This document shows positions 57,171 through 64,000 of a DNA stretch of 64,000 nucleotides, in pieces. The stretch lies in the NCBI GenBank assembly GCA_034336665.1, contig CM067590.1:3753748-3817747 (forward strand), read 5' to 3'. Under the pieces are notes generated by a model. It saw only the letters and a program-made list of their open reading frames with translations. It had not been told where the DNA came from and made no database searches. Position numbers and translations under genes: made by a program. This DNA comes from Luscinia megarhynchos (lineage: Eukaryota > Chordata > Aves > Passeriformes > Turdidae). How positions within the stretch are numbered: the first letter of the stretch is position 1; each line of letters opens with the position of its first letter.

Positions 57171-58620
57171 GGATTTTATTCAGATTTATTGAAGCAGCCC
57201 CAGGCTGAGTAATAAACACACAAAACTGCTGTATAAAAAACAAATAAATGTACAGAGCCAGCCCATGGGCAAAGTACTGTCACATGTTCTGCCATTCCAG
57301 GCTGCTGCTTGGGTGCTACAAGTCCCAGAAGTGCAGTCCTGCAGCAGCTCAGGAGTGTCCTTTCTCCTTTCTAATATCACTGAAACCAAAATAATCCCTC
57401 TGGTTATGGGGATTACATAAATTAGGAGAAAACTTGGAAACCTTTTGCTGTCTCAAGGGACAGCACAAGCTGCCAGCCCAAGGAGGTCCCTCCGTGCCTG
57501 TTCCCTCCCTGGCATGACCAAGGGATGGATTTGCAGAAGCAATTCAAAGACAAAACTGAGTTGCTTGAGCCCTGCTGGTGCTGATGGGCTCCACTGGCTC
57601 CCAGCTCACAGACTTCCAGGTGGGAGGAGGTGCTCCTGCTGCCTGCCTGCTCCATCTGGATCCTCAGTCAAGGAAGGCACTTGGCAAAATCAGGTATGAA
57701 GCCTGTGGTGAAGAGCAGAGTATTGTGAGACCAGGGCACAGCAACCCCAGCCCCACTCCTCAGCCTCAAATCCCACAGAAATCCCAGCAATGCCTGGTGA
57801 TTTCCATCTACACCAGGAATTTTCTAAAGGTATCACTGGATATTTTATTACAGTAAATAGTTTTATTTAGGCAGTACGACTCTTGGAAGGAGAAAAGGAA
57901 AACCCTGCAGGGTCTATGATTCACTGGCATAGTTTCTGCCAAAAGCCTTTAGAAAGGTTTAATTCCAGTTGCAAATGTTGAAAGTCAATCTCTGTGCAGC
58001 AGAAAAGCAATGGCATGAAAGGGACACCAGGGAATAATTAGAAGCAGAGAAACCCTGTGTTTATACATAGACAAGGCTTGTCTTATAAATGCAATTACCC
58101 ACCATTCTGGGACTAAATCCCAGCTATAATCTTGTTCTGGCACCAGCTCACAGCCCTGGCGTCCCACAAGACATTTGGGTGCCACTGGCAGATTAAGCGT
58201 GGCACCAGGAGGAGGAGGCTGTGCTAAAAGCAGCAGCCGGGGCCGGTGGCACCACGGGGTCTGTCCCAGCTCCTGCAGACAGCCTGCCTGCAAAAACACC
58301 GACTGCTCCAGCCTGCTGACCCAGGGACACCCAATCCTCGCACACAGCATTCCCCACAATCTCTGCACAGCCCAAGATGCCAGGTTAAGAGTCTTGTTAT
58401 TTATACTGAACTTCTCCCTGCAGCGTTCCAGCACCTTCTCTCTCCTGCAGGGGTTTTAGATCCCACACTACCAGCCTGGAAGTTCTGGAGCTGACGTTCA
58501 CACAAGGCTGTTCTCTAGGACAGCTCCAGCCCAGAGCCATGTGAGCCCCTCGAGTTTAACCTGATGGAGAGGAGCTCAGCTTGACCCACCAGCATTTACC
58601 TTGCAGGTGCCTCGGCACGC
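57171..58620 (-). other. 3' UTR of the ENC-like gene
   Basis: About 1.45 kb downstream of the stop on the minus strand, without an open frame of interest. It ends at a pair of poly(A) signals; another signal at 57862-57867 would give a shorter form of about 760 bases. Confidence 0.55.
57175..57190 (-). terminator. tandem poly(A) signals of the ENC-like gene
   Basis: On the minus strand two AATAAA hexamers lie ten bases apart (57185-57190 and 57175-57180), followed by a GT-containing stretch. This is a typical vertebrate 3' end. Confidence 0.6.
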
Positions 58621-60390
58621 TCAGGCAGACAGGTACTTCCAGGTGCTGACGAAGGCGGTGGGGATGAGCGAGTAGGGCACGGTGGTGACGCTGCTCCAGG
58701 TGTCGGACGAGGGGTCGTAGCAGTCCAGGGTTTTGCAGCGCTGCGCCCCGCAGTAGCCGCCCACCACGTAGAGCCTGTTCCCCGAGGTGACAGCGCGGCA
58801 GCTGATGCACTTGGCGGTGACGTCCCCGAACTTGGACCACTGGAAGGTGTCGCTGTGGAAGCGGTACGCGGAGCTGGCCGAGAACTCGCTGTCGCCGCCG
58901 ATGACGATGACGTGGCTGCCCACCACGGCGGCGGCCGTGTAGCGCCAGGGCTGGGGGCAGCTGGCGGGCACCGTCCAGCGGTTCTGGCAGGGGTCGAAGC
59001 ACTGCACCTTGGGCAGCTTGTTCTGGTTGGCGCTGGTGCCCCCGAAAACAAACAGCTTCATCTTGGCCCCCACCACGGCGGCGTTGCTCACGCCCTCCCG
59101 GAGAGGAGCCACCAGCGACCACTTGTCCAGCTGAGGGTCGTAGTGCTCCACTTGCTTGAGGGACACGGAGGGAGAGGCCGGGAAGGCCCCGCTCATGGCC
59201 GTGTGACCCCCCACCACGTACAGGCAGTGCTCCAGCTCGGCGGAGCCGTGGCCAAACCGCGCCACCAGCATGGGAGCAGCTTTGGCCCACTCGTCGTGGA
59301 GCGTGTCGTACACCCAGACGTCCCTGGAGGCGCCATTCTCGGAGCCCTTGCCCCCGGTGATGTAGACCTTGCAGCCGATGGCGCAGGCGCTGCACTCCTT
59401 GCGGGGGCTGGGGATGTCGGCGCGAGGGATGATCTCGCTGGTTTTGTGGTCCAGCGTGTAAATCTTGTCGCACATGAAGGTCTGGCCGCCCAGCAGCAGC
59501 AGGGCCTGGCTGACCTTGCGGGGCCGGGCGCAGCAGCCCGTCACCAGGCCGTCGTTCTGCAGGATCTTCATTTTGCACCGCACGGCGTCGGCCACGATCT
59601 CCTCCCCCAGCTTGTGGCTGGTCACCAGCTTCTCACAGGCCACCTGCTTCCGCAGGTAGGACTCGGGCAGCAGGGCCAGGCGGACGGAGCGCAGCAGCTC
59701 GGGCAGAACTTCGTGGCGTCGGGGCAAATCATAGCGGATCCAGCCTATAACGGCTTCATAGACCAGCGTCTCATCCTCCACCTCCAGCTCCTCGCTCTCC
59801 ACCAGCTCCAGCAGCTTGTCTTTGGGCAGCCGGAGGAAATCTTCAGTCTTGCAGAGCAAGGTGAAGTTGGCCAAGGCCATCCTCCAGGACAGCTCCAGCA
59901 GCCGCTCGCAGCAGTGGGCATCGGACAGCAGCAGCATGTTCAGGCAATTCCCAGGGTAGAGATTCTTCTCCAGAAAGTCAGCCGAAGCATCCCGGATATC
60001 CTGGAACTGCAGCATGTCCCCGGCCTCCAGCAGGGACTCAGCGTTCTCCTCGTTGATCAGCACCCGGGCTGAGTAAGCGTAGTCCAGCAGCAGCTCCAGC
60101 ACCTCGGGGTGCAGCGAGTCGTGGAAGTTGACCTCGGCATCCCTGCTCTCCTTCAGGCCCCCGCTGAACATGGCGTTGAAGTAGCGGCTGCAGGCGGCCA
60201 GGACGGCGCGGTGGCACGGGAAGCTCCGGTTCCCCGCCCGCAGCACCACGTCGGTGAAGAGGTTCTGCTGGCGGAGCAGGTTCAGTTGGGTGAGCAGGCT
60301 GTCGGCGTGGCCCGGTTTGTGGAAGAGGTGGATGTTCATGGAGCCTGAGCTCGAGCGGGATTTCCGGTTCTCGTGGCTGCTGACGGACAT
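58621..60390 (-). CDS. ENC-family BTB-BACK-kelch protein (ENC1/KLHL25 paralogue, probably ENC3), 589 aa
   Basis: Proteins of this family bind cullin-3 through BTB and BACK and present substrates through the kelch propeller; ENC1 also binds actin. The frame is uninterrupted for 589 codons, the usual ENC length, starting MSVSSHENRKSRSSSGSMNI and ending TAFVSTWKYLSA. BTB covers about residues 44-142 (LFTDVVLRAGNRSFPCHRAV), BACK about 147-255 and six kelch repeats about 295-585 (GGQTFMCDKIY, VARFGHGSAELEHCLYVVGG, QPWRYTAAAVVGSH). It resembles both ENC1 and KLHL25 but equals neither, with ENC1 somewhat closer. In mammals no such gene lies between ARHGEF18 and PEX11G. ENC3 is an inference from divergence and position. 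The coding part is one exon, as in ENC1. GC at third positions is extreme. Confidence 0.93.
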   Translation of the reverse strand: MSVSSHENRKSRSSSGSMNIHLFHKPGHADSLLTQLNLLRQQNLFTDVVLRAGNRSFPCHRAVLAACSRYFNAMFSGGLKESRDAEVNFHDSLHPEVLELLLDYAYSARVLINEENAESLLEAGDMLQFQDIRDASADFLEKNLYPGNCLNMLLLSDAHCCERLLELSWRMALANFTLLCKTEDFLRLPKDKLLELVESEELEVEDETLVYEAVIGWIRYDLPRRHEVLPELLRSVRLALLPESYLRKQVACEKLVTSHKLGEEIVADAVRCKMKILQNDGLVTGCCARPRKVSQALLLLGGQTFMCDKIYTLDHKTSEIIPRADIPSPRKECSACAIGCKVYITGGKGSENGASRDVWVYDTLHDEWAKAAPMLVARFGHGSAELEHCLYVVGGHTAMSGAFPASPSVSLKQVEHYDPQLDKWSLVAPLREGVSNAAVVGAKMKLFVFGGTSANQNKLPKVQCFDPCQNRWTVPASCPQPWRYTAAAVVGSHVIVIGGDSEFSASSAYRFHSDTFQWSKFGDVTAKCISCRAVTSGNRLYVVGGYCGAQRCKTLDCYDPSSDTWSSVTTVPYSLIPTAFVSTWKYLSA

Positions 60391-60393
60391 AGT

Positions 60394-60433
60394 GCTGAGG
60401 CCGCTCTGCGAGGCGAAACCGGCGAGTCAGCAC
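60394..60433 (-). other. acceptor of a 5' UTR intron of the ENC-like gene
   Basis: On the minus strand a branch-like CTGAC is followed about 20 bases later by CCTCGCAG, placing an exon start at 60405, 15 bases before the ATG. A second AG ten bases on (TCAG) is an alternative. This matches the ENC1 pattern of a non-coding first exon and a single coding exon. Confidence 0.5.
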
Positions 60434-60489
60434 GGGCAGCGCGGCGGGAGCGTCCCGAAACGGGGCACCGGGACTCCCGGACCAGCCAC

Positions 60490-60585
60490 CCGTGCACAAA
60501 CCGTGCACAAACCGCGCATAAACACCCGTCCAGCGTGCACAAAGGTGCACAAAGCGTGCACAAACCATGCACACACACCCGTGCA
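60490..60585. repeat. GTGCACAAA-type tandem repeat
   Basis: About six imperfect copies of a roughly ten-base unit around the palindrome GTGCAC, in the presumed 5' intron of the ENC-like gene. Confidence 0.8.
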
Positions 60586-60664
60586 GCGCACGGCTCCGCC
60601 GGGCCTCGCGTAGTACCGGGGAGGGGGCGAGGTGCGCTCCCGGTGATGCCCGCGCCCAGCCCGC

Positions 60665-61235
60665 CCCGCAGTCCCGCACCCAGCTCAGGGTTCCCGCCCG
60701 GCTCAGAGGTCCCGCACCCGGACCCGCCGTGTCCCACCCGGCTCCGCTGTCCTCGCCTGACTCAGTTATTCTGCACCCGGCCCCGCGGTCCCACACCTGG
60801 TCCGGTTGTTCCGCACGGTCGGTCCTATCTAGTACCTGGTCCCGTACCTGGTTCCTCACCCGGCCCCGTACCCGGTCCTGCAGCCAGCTCCATACCCGGT
60901 CCCGCGCGGTCCCCGCTATCCCGTACTCGGTGCCGTACCTAGTCCCGTACTCGGTCTCGCCCGGTCCCCGCTATTGCCTATACGGTTCCCGCTATCCCGT
61001 ACCCGGTCCCGCACGGTCCTCACTATTCCGCACCCGGTCCCAGCCGGTCCCCGCTATCCCGTACCCTGTCCCAGCTATTCCGCACCCGGTGCCGTGCCCG
61101 GTTCCGTACCCGGTCCCCGCTATCCTGCACCCAGTTCCATACCGGGTTCCGTGCCCGGTTCCGTACCCGATCTCCGCTACCCCGTACCCGGTTCGGTGCC
61201 CGGTTCCGCCCGGTCCCGCCTAGTCCCGCTCCGCT
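60665..61235. repeat. degenerate CCCGGT(C/T)CCG repeat array
   Basis: More than 500 bases consist of loosely repeated blocks such as 'cacccggtccc', 'gtacccggttccg' and 'cccgctatcccgta'. Unit lengths vary from about 10 to 25 bases. Open frames on both strands here are by-products of the repeat. Confidence 0.85.
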
Positions 61236-61289
61236 CCGGCTCTGCCCGGTCCCCGCCGCCGCCGCGTGGCCGCCCCGCGCTGGCCCCGC

Positions 61290-61560
61290 CCCCGCCCGCC
61301 CCGCAGCCAATCAGCGGCCGCGCTGCCCGGCGCTCGCTCTTTGTGAATGGGAGGCGGGGCCGGCCGTGCGCATGCGCCGCGCGCTGCGCCCGCCCTGCCC
61401 GCGGGCGGCGTGGCCGTGTCCCCTCCCCACGTGTGCGGTGTCCCCCCGGTGTCCCCCCGGTGTCCCCCCGGTCCTAAAACATCGCGCCACGGGCCCGGGA
61501 CGGCGAATCTGAGGCTCCCCAGCGCGGTGGAGCCTTGCGGGCGGACTCACCCCGCCATAA
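61290..61560 (-). promoter_or_regulatory. CpG-island promoter, probably of the ENC-like gene
   Basis: High CpG with a CCAAT box (61307-61311), a GC box (GGGAGGCGGGGCC around 61350-61362) and an NRF1-type palindrome (TGCGCATGCGCC, 61367-61378). These sites are common at vertebrate housekeeping and neuronal promoters. No TATA box is seen. Direction is inferred from the adjacent gene; bidirectional activity is possible. Confidence 0.55.
61437..61473. repeat. three copies of an 11-base GGTGTCCCCCC unit
   Basis: Three perfect tandem copies followed by a partial one. The complementary strand has runs of six G separated by short spacers, which could fold as a G-quadruplex. Confidence 0.9.
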
Positions 61561-61640
61561 AGAGCCATAAACGGGACAGCGCGCCGGGATCAGCGGCCTT
61601 TGGATCCCGGCTGCTGACAAAGGCAGGTCCCGGCCGAACA
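61545..61640 (-). other. candidate non-coding first exon of the ENC-like gene
   Basis: On the minus strand GTGAGT at 61550-61545 is a consensus donor after ATGGCGGG, with CpG-rich sequence before it. Splicing to 60405 would remove the repeat-filled 1.15 kb interval. The 5' limit is unknown and no transcript evidence is available. Confidence 0.35.
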
Positions 61641-62255
61641 AACCAGCCCTGCTCGGCAAATGTTCTCCTGCATGGAGCCCACCTCGCAGAAGTGGAGCCC
61701 GGCCCATCATCCGCACCGGGGCTCTCCTCGCCAAGGGAAGGAATTGTCCCCCTCTCTGCCGAGCGAGAGACAAGTTGGGCTGATGGTCACAGAAAAGAGA
61801 AAAAAACCCACCAAGTTTTGGGAGAATTGGGTCTGCCTGCACAAGGTCTTGTCCTAAAAATGAGTGAGTGCTGCCCTGGAGAGGCAGCAGCAGCCACCAC
61901 AGGTGTTTAAACACTGTGTCAGCAGATATCAAAACCATCTCAAGAAAAAAAAAAATCAGGAATTCTGAATTACCCAATTTTGATTTATCTCTGCAAGTTC
62001 CAGCTTTACCAGCTGCAAATTAAGGTCACTTGCTGAGGAATTGATGAAGTAAATGCACTTAGAACAGTTTACAATGTCCTTTCTCTACATTAAAATTAAT
62101 GCATGGTTAAGAGTTTTATTAATTTGGCATTAGAGGTTATGTGGTGTTTCTTGTTTTGTGTTTTTTTCAAATTGGCATAGCTACACACTGTCCTGAGCAA
62201 TACTGTGAGTCCTGGAGGAATGATTCAGTGGAATTAAGAACACAAAATAAATCTG
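61641..62255. other. intergenic sequence between the ENC-like gene and PEX11G
   Basis: The GC content falls quickly from the CpG island into A/T-rich DNA. I see no gene, RNA or mobile element here. Confidence 0.6.
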
Positions 62256-62257
62256 GT

Positions 62258-62263
62258 TTTATT
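62258..62263 (-). terminator. PEX11G: distal poly(A) signal of PEX11G
   Basis: AATAAA on the minus strand in an A/T-rich setting about 1.4 kb after the PEX11G stop. It would mark the longest 3' UTR. Confidence 0.4.
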
Positions 62264-62881
62264 ATTAAAAAACACTAAACTGCAGCAGCAGCCACCACAG
62301 TGGGTGACAAGACCAGGCAACAGCCAGAGCTGTCCCCAAGCAGAAGGACTTGGGTGCTCCCCCTGTTCAGATACAGGACTGAGAAAATGAGAGAAAAAAC
62401 AAGAGTCTCCTCCAGGTAAGCCCTGAGTTGTACCAAAACCAGTCAGTGTGGCAGCAAATCCCCAGCACAGCCAGCAAGGCTTCCTCAGGGACACTCTGCA
62501 GGGTGAAGGTCCAGATAAACACCAAGGACAGGGCAAAGGATAAAGAGTATCCAGGCTTCACTCTGCTCTTTGAACACAGGCTCCCCGTGTCCAGGCCAAA
62601 AACAACAACACAAAGCAAGGTCAAACCTCCTGGAAGTGCAGCACGTGCCTGCTGGGCGCAGGGACACGCAGACTAAGCAGAACTCTTTTCAAAGGATGCA
62701 TTTCCATGGCAGTCAGGCAGGGCTGGGAATTATTTCAGCAGGAGGAAGGCTGGTGACCCACGTGGAGCTGCAGCTCACACAGCACTAATGCTTTGGAGCT
62801 TTCCAGAACCAAAGATAAAGAACTTCTCCCTGTTATCAGGAGGAATGATCACTCAAGGCCACCTTTGAAGTATTTGTGTCG

Positions 62882-62887
62882 TTTATT
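62882..62887 (-). terminator. PEX11G: proximal poly(A) signal of PEX11G
   Basis: AATAAA on the minus strand about 800 bases after the stop, followed by a GT-containing stretch. The interval 62882-63682 is read as 3' UTR, with an A/T run near 62975-62996. Confidence 0.45.
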
Positions 62888-63682
62888 GTTGGCAACGCCC
62901 AGAACTGTAACTGCAAACCCCACCTCGGCATTGGTTTGATTGCTCCTTTGAAAGGTGATCAATACATTTCCTGCTTTTTTTTTAAATAAAAAAAAGGTCC
63001 TCTAGCTGCTGCTGGAGCCTGGTGGAAGAGCTCCACCCGGTGGCATTCCACAAAGGCACAGCTGGAGCCTCAGCTCCGTGGGAAGTCTCCACTTCCAACA
63101 TTTCTCCTTAAACGGGCAAGGCAGGCTAGGAAGGTTCAGGCTGCTCCCAGTGGCAATTTCCTGCCCCTCTCGGCTCTGAGGAAACACAGCTGTCACATAC
63201 AGCATCCCTGCCTGAGCTCTGGGCATCAGCTCTGAGCCCAAGCCCCAAAACACCTGGAGAACTCCCATCCCTGGCTCAGATGCAGCACCAAAAAATGAGC
63301 TCAGAGGGTGAACTCACAGGATTCATCCCTTACCAGTTCTCTATGACAGAACCGTGCTCACTGTGCTCTTTCAAGTGGAAGAAAACACTGGGAGCTTGCA
63401 TTTATCTTTTGGGACAGATGGAAGCAACTCTTTTCCCCTCAGTTTTACCCATTGTAGGAGATTCTTGATTTTCAGAGGATTCACCTGAATTATTTCTCTG
63501 ATGAAGAGTGATAAAAATTGTCAGCTGCAAACAATCCCCTCTGCAACAGGCATCTGGATTCCAGTCCCAATTATGGGATATCTGGAATGACAATCATCGA
63601 CCCAGAAATGTTAAAATACACCCTGCCTCACTAAAGGCACTTTTACCATGTGAAAACTAGGCTTGTGAAGCTCAGTTATGGC

Positions 63683-63911
63683 TTAAGCAGCTTCAGAATT
63701 TGCTCCTCTTGATGCCTGGTAGATTCCAATCAGGGAGGAGATGGTCCCCAGGAGTCCTACTAACCATGGAGGGAACCTTCCTGCCCAGAGGAATCCTGGA
63801 GGCAGCCAGTGGATTGCATTGGAGAGATCTGCTGTCTCCATGAGGATGCTCAGAACTTCAGCCTTCACCTGGGCTCTCAGCTTCTGCTGGCTCTGAGGTG
63901 AAGAAGTGCTG
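63683..63911 (-). CDS. PEX11G: PEX11G (peroxin 11 gamma), last coding exon
   Basis: PEX11 proteins sit in the peroxisomal membrane and drive its elongation and division. The exon reads SPQSQQKLRAQVKAEVLSIL and then LSNAIHWLPPGFLWAGRFPP, followed by the final membrane segment WLVGLLGTISSLIGIYQASR and TAA at 63685-63683. The HWLP, LWAGRFPPWLVGL and GTISS motifs are characteristic of the gamma form. The acceptor is a NAGNAG pair (63911 or 63908). Upstream exons lie beyond the right edge. The orientation opposite to ARHGEF18 is the same as in human. Confidence 0.93.
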
Positions 63912-64000
63912 CTGGAAAAAAAGGTGGTATTAGTGTCAGTCCAGAAAATCGTGATAACTGTGATGGCTACAGATGAGAACTGACAGATGTGGGTGAGTTA
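63912..64000 (-). other. PEX11G: PEX11G intron, cut by the window edge
   Basis: Sequence before the acceptor has a pyrimidine tract on the minus strand. No further exon is seen before the window ends. Confidence 0.6.

Noticed and set aside
58556..59578. 340-codon minus-strand frame overlapping the ENC-like gene
   Set aside because: Alternate frame of the same GC-rich exon, composed of Gly/Arg/Pro-rich low-complexity sequence.
58855..60072. 405-codon open frame on the plus strand
   Set aside because: It is antisense to the ENC-like coding exon. High GC at third positions removes stops from the opposite strand; it shows no domain.
60373..61477. Several plus- and minus-strand open frames of 120-220 codons
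   Set aside because: They run through the degenerate GC-rich repeats and translate to Pro/Arg/Ser repeats.

Overview
The window looks like avian nuclear DNA. The evidence is three fragments with the 3' end of the bird/reptile CR1 LINE (near 608, 36107 and 54640), short introns, a CpG-rich and minisatellite-rich compact layout, and proteins that read as vertebrate orthologues. The gene order ARHGEF18 - ENC-like - PEX11G resembles human 19p13.2, where ARHGEF18 and PEX11G are neighbours, plus one extra gene. A small gene-dense avian chromosome is my inference; I cannot name the species.

Layout. (1) 1-3692: no supported coding gene; a CR1 remnant, a GC-rich patch near 1930-2200 with a good splice donor, and the probable upstream region of ARHGEF18. 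(2) 3693-47686, plus strand: ARHGEF18 (p114RhoGEF). I reconstruct 31 coding exons whose splice phases agree throughout and which give one open frame of about 1,662 codons: a long N-terminal region, a C1-type zinc finger, DH, PH, a long charged coiled coil and the conserved C-terminus ending DVIFF. A 12.5 kb intron (14699-27221) cuts the C1 finger in two. It carries a 1.5 kb minisatellite lying directly beside a CpG island that looks like an internal promoter. A second possible internal promoter, a TATA box just before exon 13, would start a protein at MGNTNSKSS, which fits an N-myristoylation signal. A third start inside exon 13 (MTIAQRG) corresponds to the short mammalian protein of about 1,015 residues. 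(3) 47687-about 52360: long 3' UTR. (4) About 52360-57170: convergent intergenic DNA with a CR1 3' end. (5) 60390-58621, minus strand: an intact 589-residue BTB-BACK-kelch protein of the ENC1/KLHL25 family, probably the ENC3 paralogue, in one coding exon. It has a 3' UTR ending near 57175, and a CpG/NRF1/GC-box promoter with a candidate non-coding first exon near 61551. The intron between them is made of degenerate GC-rich repeats. (6) 63911-63683, minus strand: the last coding exon of PEX11G, with the rest of that gene beyond the right edge.

The three genes are not an operon and need not act together. ARHGEF18 activates RhoA at junctions and the apical actomyosin belt, the ENC-like protein is a probable cullin-3 adaptor, and PEX11G is a peroxisomal membrane protein. 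The main new observations are the layered alternative starts of ARHGEF18, the minisatellite next to an internal promoter, and the ENC paralogue sitting where the human locus has none. All homology statements come from my own recognition of the sequences; no search was run.
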